This document shows, in pieces, positions 35,992-46,069 of a DNA stretch of 64,000 nucleotides (the stretch's first letter is position 1; each line of letters starts with the position of its first letter). Below the pieces are notes generated by a model. The model ran no database searches, was not told the DNA's origin, and saw only the letters and a program-made list of their open reading frames with translations. The translations under genes were made by a program, and so were the position numbers. Origin of the DNA: Toxorhynchites rutilus septentrionalis (Eukaryota; Arthropoda; Insecta; Diptera; Culicidae); the NCBI RefSeq assembly GCF_029784135.1, contig NC_073746.1, positions 62,594,097-62,658,096 of the forward strand. Reading direction: 5' to 3'.

Positions 35992-36249
35992 GCAGTTGGA
36001 GCGAGTGGCGAGTGGCAAACGCAATTGCAAAACGGCAGCAGGTAGCAGAAGAAAAACGTTTGTTCTTTATACAAACTGCTTTGATGGCAAATCCAGGACA
36101 AGGTGGCATCGAAGGCGTTCGAAATGGTTTTTTTTTTTCAAAACCACGAGTACTAAGTTTTCTAAATTGGAACCATTCCATAAAACAAGGCGCTTTTCTT
36201 TTTTTCATTAACCTTTCCAAAAAAGAGTTTACGAAATACAGTTCAATGC

Positions 36250-36974
36250 TTTCTAAAACAATATTCAAAATAATAATAAAACACAAATTGATTTTTTCAT
36301 AATTTGTTTGCCAGGATATGATGAGTATGTGAATTTGGCAGTTGTTCTGAGCTTATTGATGGTTAGGAACTTTCCTGATTATACAATTTTCACCAATTCT
36401 TAAATTGCTTCTAGATTGAAAGTACAGTAATTTACATTTAGCTCGACATTTAGCTAATTTGACGGAACAGTAATGCGGCATATTAAGTTGGATATTTTTG
36501 TAAACATAGAGCTCGGGGTTCAAATTATGTCCCCACATTGAAAGTCGACACTGTACCACTGTCATCGCAATGTTCAATTACAGGTTAAAATAGCCTCCAA
36601 TGCGACACTGAGTAAATTACATTTAACGTAATTTACTCCGTGTCGTGTAATTTACTGTACAACATGTCACAAGCAGGATGGGAAAAAATTTTCCAACTGT
36701 GAAAGCTGTGGCGAGTGTCAACCGCAATCGCTAAACAGGAAGCTTTAGCCGAACAAGATGGGGATATCGAGTAATAACAAAACAATAAACTCTTTAGATT
36801 AAAGATAATTTTGTGATCCTGAAAAGGACCCTTTTTAGCCTGCATGTGAATCCAACGAGCGAACAAATCGTAATGAATGTTTTTTTGCCATCGCTGCCTT
36901 TTAACACTCATTCGTTCGTCTCGTTGGACTCGCCCCTTTGGCTGAATCTACCGATTTGTCTCGTGTGTACCGCT
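36250..36974. repeat. Spacer of the H2A repeat unit (inverted copy at 40790-41520)
   Basis: Runs from the downstream side of pseudogene a to the promoter of b and is repeated in reverse complement between d and c. It contains a histone-type stem-loop in minus orientation at 36815-36830. Confidence 0.75.
36815..36830 (-). promoter_or_regulatory. Histone-type 3' stem-loop
   Basis: On the minus strand the sequence is GGTCCTTTTCAGGATC, close to the GGYYCTTTTCAGRRCC consensus bound by SLBP; a purine-rich TAAAGAGTTTATTG follows. The gene body it belonged to is not recognisable. Confidence 0.6.
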
Positions 36975-37435
36975 AAAGTACAAAACGCGCGGATCCGCTG
37001 AAAAATATATCATTCTCTTTCAAACCGTAAATCAGTTATAGGCGAATGAACTGAAAAGGTTAAAACCTCTATAATTCATCACGTTCGTTCGTTCGTAAAT
37101 CAGTGTGGTTGTATGGCATCGTTTCACATCACATCGCATCAACGGATTGGTGCCGGAGCACCAGTATACCTAATAGCAGTTATAGAATTTCGGCCGCCGG
37201 AGTGCTCGAGTTGGCTTGCAAAGCTGCTCACGATAATTAGAAAACCCGCCTAAAGAACAGAGCACATTCGGTTCGGTGGCAACAACTAGTTTCAGCGAGT
37301 GGCAAACGCAATCGCAAAACGGCAGCAGGTAGAAGAAGGAAAAAGTTTGTTTATACAGACTGCTTTGGTGGAAAAACCAGCCACCGTAAAACACGGCGCT
37401 TTTCAGGGCCATTAAACCATTCAAAGAAGAGTTAT
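36975..37435 (+). pseudogene. Histone H2A pseudogene b
   Basis: After a promoter-like TACAAAACGCGCGG the coding part opens directly in the core fold: [12 protein letters not shown], then AAGVLELACKAAHDN, stop, KTR, corresponding to H2A [35 protein letters not shown]. The N-terminal 35 or so codons are deleted and the TAG in KAAHDN*KTR interrupts it. The 3' part is degraded but ends in a perfect-length stem-loop at 37395-37410 and AAAGAAGAGTT. H2A is a replication-dependent core histone; this copy cannot encode it. Confidence 0.8.
37395..37410 (+). promoter_or_regulatory. Histone-type 3' stem-loop of H2A pseudogene b
   Basis: GGCGCTTTTCAGGGCC, one stem mismatch from the SLBP-site consensus, followed by a purine-rich element at about 37420. 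Confidence 0.7.
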
Positions 37436-37581
37436 TAAAAGTTATTCACAATACCAATGCATTCTAAAGTGATATAATATGACATATAATATGAACTGAA
37501 TTATTTTGTTTATGCTTGTTTTTGAACTTATTGGTGGTTGAGGTCTTTTAAATTGATCATTCAGTTTTCACAAACCCATGC

Positions 37582-37782
37582 ATGGTTCCCGAATTGAAAG
37601 TGGCTTCAAATTACAACACATTGTATACAGGATGGCATTCACGAATTTTCTCGGTAGCAAGAACTGCATTGAATAGAAACATAACTAAGGAGCAACATGA
37701 TGAGCTATGTATTTCCTGCGGCTCTGTTCTTATTTTAAAGGACTTCAATCCGAAGGTCATCCGTTCCTGTATTTACTGTTAA
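37582..37782 (+). CDS. Hypothetical small protein with CxxC pairs
   Basis: 66-codon frame starting ATG at 37582. YTGWHSRIFSVARTALNRNI precedes ELCISCGSVLIL and ends RSCIYC-stop. The paired CxxC motifs and the helix before them recall Rpr2/Rpp21-type RNase P subunits, but the frame stops exactly at the second pair and no partner exon was found. It could equally be a chance ORF. Confidence 0.25.
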   Translation: MVPELKVASNYNTLYTGWHSRIFSVARTALNRNITKEQHDELCISCGSVLILKDFNPKVIRSCIYC

Positions 37783-37992
37783 TTTTTCAGAACGCTTATA
37801 GCTCGTCTATTTCTCGAAAGATCGTAGAGTTCGTCTTCAAAACCTCAGTTCTTTAAGGTACGGTAATGTGCTCAATAGTGAAATATATTATAGTGAATGA
37901 GCTGAGGACCACTATGCATTCCCTATCATAGCCATAATTTTGATTGTACGATATGTGCATACGCCAAAAGATGACCGGCGTTGAACATTTAT

Positions 37993-38609
37993 GTGCGATT
38001 CACATAGAACGTTACGGAAAAGAACGTCCACGTTCCGTCAACGTCTCGACCAATTCACACATGCAGTCTATGCTTGCAGCAGCACCGTCACGTCAAGTGT
38101 CAAACGAATGATTTATTTAATGTTATTCTTGGTGTCGCCACCTACAACAGTTTTAAATTGCAATGCCCTCTTTCGAATCAACATACCTAGAACCAGTACT
38201 AAATTTATGAAAATTCAGTGAAAATCATTGAATTCTATTATTTAAATGGTTCAACCCCTAGTCCCGAGCCTTATTCAACAATAATAATATATAGTCTTTT
38301 TTTCTCAGCTAGTCGCGAATGATTTTGACTTCGAAATTTGGAACTAAGGGATATGTTGGCATAAGAATACAACCAAAATCAAAACAAAAGCCGAGACACA
38401 AAGCCCAGACAAAACCCCAACGAACCGTCCGTCTCCGTCAAATATGGTTTTCTACAAATCCTGCCGGTCGTATTCGATGAACGGTCGCTGACGGGTTGTT
38501 ATGCCGCCGGTGAATGTGAATGGTTTTATGAGAATTGCATGGTAGAATAACTGACGTAACGTGACGTGACGGGACGTGAACGGGACGTGGATGTTGTATG
38601 TGAATCGCA
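37993..38609. mobile_element. MITE with GTGCGATTCACAT ends
   Basis: 617 bp with perfect 13-bp TIRs (GTGCGATTCACAT, 37993-38005 and 38597-38609). Subterminal parts carry ACGTGACG-like repeats. The flanks are T-rich and the TSD cannot be fixed. Confidence 0.65.
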
Positions 38610-38699
38610 CTTTTATAAGTACAAAGCCTTCAGAAAAATATCAAGAAGCAACTATAAGATAGTGAGAAAAAATTGAGAAAGTTTGTAAAAAAACGCAAA

Positions 38700-38905
38700 A
38701 ACACAACATCAAAGGTTCTTTTCAGAACCTCCAACATGTTCATAAAGAGTAAACAGTAAACTAATTCATTTTTCAGTTAGATAGGTAGATATTCACGTAG
38801 GAGAAGAAAATAAAACAATATATTTCAAATATATATTTAGCAAAAGCTGTCCCTTTTGTATAGTCCTACGTCACTCCGGTTATGTCCCCGACATTACCCA
38901 CTCGT
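38700..38905 (+). mobile_element. Helentron-like 3' end with histone 3' sequence
   Basis: Contains a perfect histone stem-loop, then TATAGTCCTACGTCAC, the hairpin GGTTATGTC..GACATTACC and CCACTCG before a T-run. This 200-bp segment is repeated in reverse complement at 40072-40262, so the two H2A-bearing units end in the same way. The plus-strand 5' end was not located. Confidence 0.7.
38714..38729 (+). promoter_or_regulatory. Histone-type 3' stem-loop
   Basis: GGTTCTTTTCAGAACC: a fully paired stem matching GGYYCTTTTCAGRRCC, with ATAAAGAGTAAAC downstream. Identical to the loop of pseudogene c. Confidence 0.75.
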
Positions 38906-39217
38906 CTTTTTTTATTAAATCGTTTATTTTTACAGGCTCAGTTACATAAGTTTGAAGGAGCCAAATTCTTACCTATATTTCTACTAGCATATATCAACAT
39001 GTTTCCTTAATTCTATGGTTAATAAAATAGGAAACCGATTACTCGCGGTCGACTCGAGTTTAGAAGGGTGACACATTTTTATTAGGAAAAGGATGGGATG
39101 TAAGGAGATTGTAACAATGTTCACACTCATACTCACATTCTCATTCACATTCACATTCACACTTCACACTCAATTCTTAGAAACTATCATTACATCTAAT
39201 ATGTATTACAATTCAAC

Positions 39218-40071
39218 TTATTCTAATGAAAGGGAACCGATAGCTCGAAAAGGACGAAAAGGAGGGGTAAAGGATGTAAGAACAATCACACTCGAAGTTT
39301 TAAGGAAAACATATATTTGAACCATGTAATTGAGATCTAGCCGAGCCAACACATCTCTCACCGGCACATTGGGCTGCCCTCCTCTACCTCGAAGAGAGTT
39401 TTCTAAATTCGATCTGGCAACAACATATCCCTCGCACGACCAAACAACGTGTTCGATGTCGTGGTAACCTTGGCCACAAACACAGATATTGCTGTCGGCA
39501 AGATTAATACGAAAGAGTAGCGCGTCTAACGAACAGTGATTGGACATGAGCCGAGATAAGGTGCGAATAAAGTCTCGACTCAAGTCCACTTTTGAACCAT
39601 GGTTTAAGGCTAACTTTAGGGATAATCGAGTGAAACCACCGGCCCAATTCATCTTCGTTCCACTTGCGTTGCCAGTTAGCGATTGTATTTTTACGGACTA
39701 AAGAATAAAATTCATTGAAGGCGATTTGACGCTGATAAATATCGCCTTCAATTGCACCTACCTTTGCCAATGAGTCAGCCCTCTCATTACCCGGAATTGA
39801 GCAATGTGAAGGGACCCAGACAAAGGTAATGACATTACAGCGTCTGCATAAAGCACTCAACATTTCTCGTACTCTCTCAAGGAAGTACGGCGAGTGCTTT
39901 TCCGGTCTCACTGAACGGATAGCTTCGACAGAGCTAAAACTATCCGTTACAATGTAATAGTGTTCAACAGGTCGTAAGGCGACGCTGTTCAGCGTCCAAT
40001 GTATTGCTGCCACTTCAGCAATATACACTGAGCAAGGATTCTGAAGACTGTGGGAGGTGCTAAAAAAGACG
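39218..40071 (-). pseudogene. LINE RNase H domain and C-terminal tail
   Basis: FFSTSHSLQ, then YIAEVAAIHW (catalytic Glu), YIVTDSFSSVEAI (Asp), FVWVPSHCSIPGNERADSLA (Asp) and a C-terminal Cys/His block CVCGQGYHDIEHVVWSC. The first catalytic Asp (normally in DGS) is missing because of a deletion upstream. A frameshift near 39590 separates the RNase H and tail frames. Confidence 0.85.
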
Positions 40072-40244
40072 GGTGGGTAATGTCGGGGACATAACCGGAG
40101 TGACGTAGGACTATACAAAGGGGACAGCTTTTGTTAAATATATATTTTAAATATATTGTTTTATTTTCTTCTCCTACGTGAATACCTACCTATCTACCTT
40201 AAAAATGGATTAGTTTACTGTTTACTCTTCATGAATATGTTGAT

Positions 40245-40260
40245 GGTTCTGAAAAGAACC
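40245..40260 (-). promoter_or_regulatory. Histone 3' stem-loop of H2A pseudogene c
   Basis: Minus strand GGTTCTTTTCAGAACC, fully paired; an AAGAGTAAAC purine-rich downstream element follows. Confidence 0.8.
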
Positions 40261-40760
40261 TTTGGTGTTGTGATTTTGTTATCACTCGATATTCCCATCT
40301 TGTTCGGTTAAACCTTCCTGTTTAGCTATTGCGTTTGCCACTCGCCACAGCTTTCACAGTTGGAAAATTTCTTCCCATCCAGCTTGTGACATGTTGTTCA
40401 GTAAATTACATTTGATGTGACGTGCCGGAGAAACACTGCCACTCACTGAAACTAATTGTTGCCTTGATGAGCGCCGAACCGAAGCTGCTCTGTTCTTGAT
40501 GCGGGTTTTCTGATTCTCGTGAGCAGCTTTGCAAGCCAACTCGAGCACTCCGACGGCCGAAACTCTATAATCGCTGTTAGGTATACTGGTGCTCCGGCAC
40601 CAATCCGTTCGTCCTAGTTACCCTTGCGGAGCAATCAGTGAATGCGACCAACAGGGAACTGGAGACTTGCACGGTTCGAGTGAGACTTTGCCTTTCCCTT
40701 AACATGTCCTCCTTGTACGCCCACGATGCCGATGCCGTACAACCACACGGGTTTACGGTT
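40245..40760 (-). pseudogene. Histone H2A pseudogene c
   Basis: The minus frame reads [22 protein letters not shown], stop, LLRKGN, stop, [17 protein letters not shown], then VGVLELACKAAHENQKTRI, clearly H2A with two stops and a short frameshift. It has a TATA box upstream, a degraded C-terminus and a perfect histone stem-loop at 40245-40260 followed by GAAGAGTAAAC. Confidence 0.9.
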
Positions 40761-40796
40761 TGAAAGAAAATAAGATATTTTTTTGGGGTCCGCGTG

Positions 40797-40803
40797 TTTT
40801 ATA
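40797..40803 (-). promoter_or_regulatory. TATA box of H2A pseudogene c
   Basis: Minus strand GAGTATAAAACACGCGG, about 80 bp before the first recognisable H2A codons. The equivalent position upstream of copy b reads TACAAAACGCGCGG. Confidence 0.55.
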
Positions 40804-40963
40804 CTCTAGCGGTACACACTCACAGGATAGAGACAAATCGGCAGACTCAGCCAGAGGGGCGAGTCCAACGAGACGAACGAATGAGCGTTAAAAGGGAGCG
40901 ATGGCAAAAAAATACATTCATTACGATTTGTTCGCTCGTTGGATTCACATGCAGGCTAAAAAG

Positions 40964-40979
40964 GGTCCTTTTCAGGATC
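40964..40979 (+). promoter_or_regulatory. Histone-type 3' stem-loop
   Basis: GGTCCTTTTCAGGATC on plus with TAAAGAGTTTATT downstream. It is the counterpart of 36815-36830 and points away from the H2A copies, suggesting a second, now unreadable histone gene in the ancestral unit. Confidence 0.6.
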
Positions 40980-41525
40980 ACAAAATTACCTTCAATCTAA
41001 AGAGTTTATTGTTTTGTTATCACTCGATATCCCCATCTTGTTCGGCTAAACCTTCCTGTTTAGCGATTGCATTTGCCACTCGCCACAGCTTTCACAGTTG
41101 GAAAATTTCTTCCCATCCAGCTTGTGACATATTTTACAGTATATTACATTCAATGGCACGTCGCATTACCACCACTCAGTATCGGATTGGAGGTAATTTT
41201 AACCTGTAATTGAACATTTGCGATGACAGTGGTACAGTGTCGACCTTCAATGTGGGGTCATAATTTGGACCCCGAACTCTATGTTTACAAAAATGTCCAA
41301 CTAAATATGTCGCATTACTGGTCCGTCCAATTAGCTAAATGTCGAGATAAGTGTAAATTACTGTACTTTCAATCTAGAAGCAATTTAAGAATTGGTGAAA
41401 ATCAATAAGCTCAGAACAACTGCCAAATTCACATACTCATCATATCCTGGCAAACAAATTATGAAAAAATCAATTTGTGTTTTATTATTATTTTGAATAT
41501 TGTTTTAGAAAGCATTGAACTGTAT

Positions 41526-42013
41526 TTCCTAAACTCTTTTTTGGAAGGTTAAATGGCCCTGAAAAGCGCCTTGTTTTATGGAATGGTTCCAATTTAGAAA
41601 ACTTAGTACTCGTGGTTTTGAAAAAAACCATTTCGAACGCCCTCGATGCCGCCTTGTTCTGGATTTGCCACCAAAGCAGTTTGTATAAAGAACAAACTTT
41701 TTTCGTCTGCTACCTGATGCCGTTTTGCGATTGCGTTTGCCACTCGCCACTCGCTGCAACTGCCTGTTGTCTTGATGTCCACCGAACCGAATGTGTTCTG
41801 TTCCGAATGCGGGTTTTCTTATCGTCGCGAGCAGCTTTACCAGCTAACTCGATCACTTCGGCGGCCGAAACTATATAACGCCGGCTAGGTGGACTGGTGC
41901 ACTGGTACTAACGCGCTCGGCCTAGCTACCCTTGCGGGGAACTCCAGATCAACACGGTTCGAGCGGGATTTTGCCTTTCCCTTCACTTTTCCTCCTTTAC
42001 CATGTCCAGACAT
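41526..42013 (-). pseudogene. Histone H2A pseudogene d
   Basis: The ATG at 42013 begins MSGHGKGGKVKGKAKSRSNR, the H2A N-terminus with one change (R to H). The frame breaks after this and a GFPVGR..GN segment is deleted. VIELAGKAARDDKKTRI is still readable in another frame, followed by a degraded C-terminus, a stem-loop at 41555-41570 and CAAAAAAGAGTTTAGG. The upstream sequence has typical histone leader text (repeated CATCACA). Confidence 0.9.
41555..41570 (-). promoter_or_regulatory. Histone 3' stem-loop of H2A pseudogene d
   Basis: Minus strand GGCGCTTTTCAGGGCC, identical to copy b, with a purine-rich downstream element. Confidence 0.7.
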
Positions 42014-42532
42014 GGCTGCTTGGGTTGGTTTGTTGATGTGTTGTGATGCGAATCGATGTGGTGTACGGTTTGAATGAGAATGATCGTTACGGCAGCGGAG
42101 CGGGGATTTTAAGCTGACTGGCTGGCTCGAGAATTACGCATGTGTGAGACTGCGACCAATGTTTCGTTCATTTTTTTCTTTTTCCTTTCCAATCGTGGTT
42201 CATTCTATTTCGCTGCTGCTCTGGTTGCCCGTTTTGGTCGGTTCGATTTGAGGAGCACAAAATGGACCAATCAAAAATGGGCACATAGTGCATTTTGACA
42301 ATGCTTGATATTTCACAATTATTCAATTATTTATCTCAAGAAAAATGAAATGTTATTCGTTATGATAGATGCGTAGATATATTTCCTATCAATTGATGCA
42401 AAAACCTTTGCGATCTATTGAGAAATGCTCGAGTTATAAGCGTTCCAAATCTTGCATTTTTTCCTACTTGTTCAGTGCCTAGATTTCCATTTCACCCCCT
42501 ATATCTTCCGGTTAGACGTAGTCCTACGTCAA

Positions 42533-43563
42533 AATTCGTTGAACACTCCAAATCCTGTGGACTCATTCATAGGGTTCATAACCTTACATCGGATGAGGAA
42601 CCGAAGAGATAATAAATTGAAGCGATATTTTAGTGAAAGTACGCCTGCCAAAACCTCGAGACTCATGGTATGCGTTGAGGGCATACATCCCAGAGCAATA
42701 CGGAGACAAAGATACTGAATTCGCTCGAGTTTAATGAAGTGTGTTTTGGCAGCTGATTGAAAACAGAAACTGCCATACTCCATCACTGAGAGAATAGTTG
42801 TTCGATACAACATTATAAGATCTTCTAGATGGGCTCCCCACCAGGTGCCGGTAATTGTACGGAGAAAGTTTATTCTTTGTTGGCATTTTTTACTCAGATA
42901 CCTAATATCGGCCCCCAGGTACATTTGGAGCCGAACCAGACCCCAAGATACTTGAATGACATAGCATGAGTGATCGGTTTACCCAAAAGTTGAAGCTTTG
43001 GTTTTGCTGGTCTATGCTTCCTAAAAAAAACAACCATCTCTGTTTTCTCCGTGGAGAATTCGATCCCTAGCCTAATGGCCCAGGTTGAAAAATTGTACAA
43101 AGTATCTTGTAAAGGTTCTTGCAGGTCGGTTGCAGGACACCACTCCATCATCTGCAAGTTGTCTTAAGCTGCAATTTTGTGTAAGGCAATTGTCAATGTC
43201 GCTTACATAGAAGTTGTACAAAAGGGGACTTAAACAGGAGCCCTGAGGGAGGTCCATGTAAGAGATCCGACTCACTGCCGAATCTCCGTGAGAAAAGTTC
43301 AAATGTTTCTCGCAAGTTGAACTTAATTCTATCCGATCCCGGAGCAGAATTGTTACATGAAAGGAGAGCAAGAGAGAATTCTACCATCGAAAACTCGGAA
43401 TCAAGATCACACCTATCTTGTGAAATATCTCGAACAATTTTTTGTACGGGAACGGAATCGGGACATACCTTCCGTGCAAAATTTAGAATCCATCGATGTG
43501 AATATTCTTCGCTTTTATTCGTTGAAGAGCGATTTCTCATGTTTCGAGCCACTTTCCATAATT
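42533..43563 (-). pseudogene. LINE reverse transcriptase segment
   Basis: Minus frames give LWKVARNMRNRSSTNKSEEY, LSCNNSAPGSDRI, MDLPQGSCLSPLLYNFYVSD (template-grip block), SLRQLADDGVVS (catalytic ADD), STEKTEMVVFFRKHRPAKPK and FKYLGVWFGSKC. At least three frameshifts. A deletion joins the thumb region (VMNP) directly to the start of RNase H (STGFGVFNEF). It ends exactly where the H2A-bearing element inserted. Confidence 0.85.
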
Positions 43564-44644
43564 TTGACGTAGGACTACGTCTTTCATTTCTATACCGGGG
43601 TGTAAAATCAAAGTTTCGAAAACGAAAGCGTTACGCCGGTGACCGAGATTTTGAGTGTTAATAGCTCCTAAACAACTGAACGAAATGGTATGATAAACAC
43701 TTCATTCGAAAGATAAAATGTCTACGCGTTCTATACTTGTTACTTTCTGATCCAAAAACTTGTTTCAATAGTCTTAAATTTGCTTTCAAAATAGGCTATT
43801 GAAATCACTAATCGGTATATAAGCGAGCGCCGCTCGGAAATCCACTCAGTTCTAATTGAACAGCGATTGGAGCATGTTGTCGCTGTTGTGGTGAAGCTCT
43901 TCATTTATCATGAAAGCGCGGATGAACGGTGTCACCAAGAGCCTGTTTGTGCACCTTAGGCCAGAAGGGAATCCATCAGGAGGAGAGTGATGCTACAAAC
44001 GGTTCCCCGGGAAGATCTCGAAGCAGCCGCTACACACACACACATACACGCACGGAATTCTTTCCGTTTGGATCGAGAAAGATCCGGAAAATAATCTGCC
44101 AGTTCCTCTAGGAATTTAAAAATACATTCATGTGAAAGAGTTTATTTGAATGTTTTCTATCCATGTAACACTGTGACCAAATATGTTTCAATCAAGTGCT
44201 ATTAACAGATGGTTATCGAGTTAGCATTAACCACTGGTGGGCTTCCAGTATCGAGGAAAATGTGGAAATATCTAATCGTTACTGAAAATAATCTGCCAGT
44301 TCCTCTGGGAATTTAAAATTACATTCATATGAAAGAGTTTATTTTAATGTTTTCTATCCATGTAACACTGTGACCAAATACATTAGGTTTTGTGATTTTT
44401 CAATCAATCGCAATCAACAGGATAGCTTCTGAAGATTATTCTTCCCCATCAGTAGGATATTTCCGTATCCAATATTGGATGCATAAAACCTTGTGCCTCC
44501 AACGTAACGCTCTCGTTTTCGAAGTTCTCCAAATATTCATTCATTCAGAATGAATTCAGATTCAACTTCATACAAATGATCTCTAAATCAACGACAGTCC
44601 TACGTCACCCTTGCGGTTATACCATAGATATAACCCACTTCCTG
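43564..44644 (+). mobile_element. Helentron-like element inserted in the LINE reverse transcriptase
   Basis: 5' end TTGACGTAGGACTACGTC; 3' inverted repeat CAGTCCTACGTCA (44595-44607); hairpin 44615-44635 (arms GGTTATA and TATAACC); end near CCCACTTCCTG. The host frame reads ETSM|KKLWKV across it, in an A-run (T-run on plus) with no clear TSD. The interior includes an AATAATCTGCCAGTTCCTCT segment duplicated at about 44090 and 44286. Confidence 0.85.
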
Positions 44645-45566
44645 TTTTTTTCATTGACGTTTCTCGTGACCGACCTCCCACGAAATTTCGCCAATAAGCA
44701 CGCTTTTTCCCTTTGATCATGTTTTTAAATTGATTTTCAAGGGCTAAATACGTTTGAAAATTCTCAATCGACCACTTTTCCGAAAAGCTTTAAATGCATT
44801 CAATTTATCCTGATAAAGCTTGGAACATTGGCTATTCCACCATGGATTGGGAGGCCTTCGACGAATAGTGGAACCTGGGATGGGTTTCGTTTGAGCGCGA
44901 ACCGCACTGTCATAGATTAAACGAGAAAGAAAGTTATACTCCTCCAATGGAGGTAAACCATCTCTAAAATTGATGGCTAGAGCAATCGTGTCCGCATATT
45001 TTTTCCAGTCAATGTGTCTTGTGAGGTCATATGCCATCTTTATAGATTCAGAAGAATTCGACCCAATGGTGATGGAAATTTTGATTGGCAAGTGATCACT
45101 ACCGTTGGGATCCTGGATTACATTCCACTTGCAATCTAACGATAGAGAATTCGAGCAAAGCGAGAGGTCAAGAGCACTTGGGTTAGCAGAAGGTTTAGGT
45201 ACACATGTTGTTTCCCCAGTGTTCACAACGGTCATATTGAAGCTGTTACAAAGGTCATATATCAACAATGAACGGTTGTCGTCGTACTGTTCCCCCCAGG
45301 CAGTTCCGTGAGAGTTGAAGTCTCCCAAGATTAACCGCGGCTCAGGAAGGAGTGAGCACATGTCAGCAAGTTGCTTTCGGCTAACTTGAACTTTCGGAGG
45401 CCAATACAAGCTGACAATACAGAGGTCTTTGTCTCTGATGTTTGCATGACAAGCGGAAGGTCAATTCTAAAAAATGAGTGGAATAAGTGCCACTCCCCAA
45501 TAGTAGCACTTCGTATCTGTCAACACGGTCCAAGCGTATAATATTAAAATCGTGGAAAGAGATATC

Positions 45567-45673
45567 GGGCCTGATCACGAACATCACTTCACGGTGAAAA
45601 CGGAATGAAATGCATATAAATCGTATACAATTCTTTTCGTTTTCACCGTGAAGTGATGTTCGTGATCAGGCCC
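45567..45673. mobile_element. 107-bp perfect snap-back MITE
   Basis: Arms 45567-45602 and 45638-45673 are perfect 36-bp inverted repeats starting GGGCCTGATCACGAAC, with a 35-nt loop. Flanked by ATC on both sides (45564-45566, 45674-45676). Removing insert and one ATC restores the endonuclease frame SSRDDISFHDF. Confidence 0.9.
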
Positions 45674-45774
45674 ATCATCTCGCGAAGAAAGCCAAGTTTT
45701 GGGCAGAGCAAAAACATCACAATTGAAGTTATGAATTAAAAATTTGAATGTATCCAATTATGGGATAAGACTAC

Positions 45775-45995
45775 GGGGTCCATTCCGAGAGTCGCTCCAC
45801 GACGTGACAGTCAATTTGCGCACGTGTTTGTATTCCGAGAATCGGCGTAATTAAAAAAATGCCAGGTGCAATGAACTCTTTTCATTTCTCATTGTACTTC
45901 CGAGTCACTCGACTCTTAGAATTGGGTGAGAATTGTCATATAACTCAGAAGGGAAAAATGTCACTTATACCGACTTGACTCTCAGAATAACCCCC
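45775..45995. mobile_element. 221-bp MITE with GGGG(T/G).. ATTC.GAGAGTC ends
   Basis: TIRs match at 15 of 19 positions (GGGGTCCATTCCGAGAGTC against GGGGGTTATTCTGAGAGTC). Flanked by TAC (45772-45774, 45996-45998). Removal rejoins NCR with SLIPKLD in the LINE endonuclease. Confidence 0.8.
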
Positions 45996-46069
45996 TACGA
46001 CAATTCCACTGTAAAACAGTGATATCTCCGACCTCTCTATTTAAATTACACATCAAGAGAGATAATCAT

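Larger units (their letters stand above)
34855..36245 (+). pseudogene. Histone H2A pseudogene a, split by an insertion
   Basis: 34940-35029 reads as a degraded KAARDDKKT segment of H2A followed by ACATTCGGTTCGGTGGACAT. The sequence resumes at 35994 with GAGCGAGTGGCGAGTGGCAA and continues through a degraded KLL..(G)QGG region (36080-36105) to a damaged histone stem-loop (GGCGCTTTTC at 36189, 3' half lost) and a purine-rich AAAAAAGAGTT like a histone downstream element. The N-terminus is lost. The 35032-35991 block interrupts it; the empty site is visible in copy d. Confidence 0.65.
40790..41520. repeat. Inverted copy of the H2A-unit spacer
   Basis: Reverse complement of 36250-36974 with high similarity; includes the plus-strand histone stem-loop at 40964-40979 (GGTCCTTTTCAGGATC). 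Confidence 0.8.
40072..42532 (-). mobile_element. Helentron-like element carrying two H2A copies
   Basis: On the minus strand the 5' end TTGACGTAGGACTACGTC is at 42532. The 3' inverted repeat TAGTCCTACGTCA (about 40110-40098) is followed by the hairpin (40096-40076; arms GGTTATGTC and GACATTACC) and ACCCACCCG. It sits in a T-run of the LINE RNase H start without visible TSD. The first 270 bp match 55645-55910, a relative without histone sequence. The cargo is H2A pseudogenes d and c with promoters and 3' processing signals. Confidence 0.75.
44645..46030 (-). pseudogene. LINE ORF2 start: apurinic endonuclease domain
   Basis: From about 46030 the minus frame gives ITVLQWNCRS (first EN motif), then after two small insertions DISFHDFNIIRLDRVDRY, SLYWPPKVQVSRKQLADMCS, RLILGDFNSHGTAWG (catalytic Asp-Asn), DPNGSDHLPIKISI (SDH motif) and RRPPNPWWN. 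ENQFKNMIKGKKRAYWRNFV continues towards the reverse transcriptase. Several frameshifts. Confidence 0.85.
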
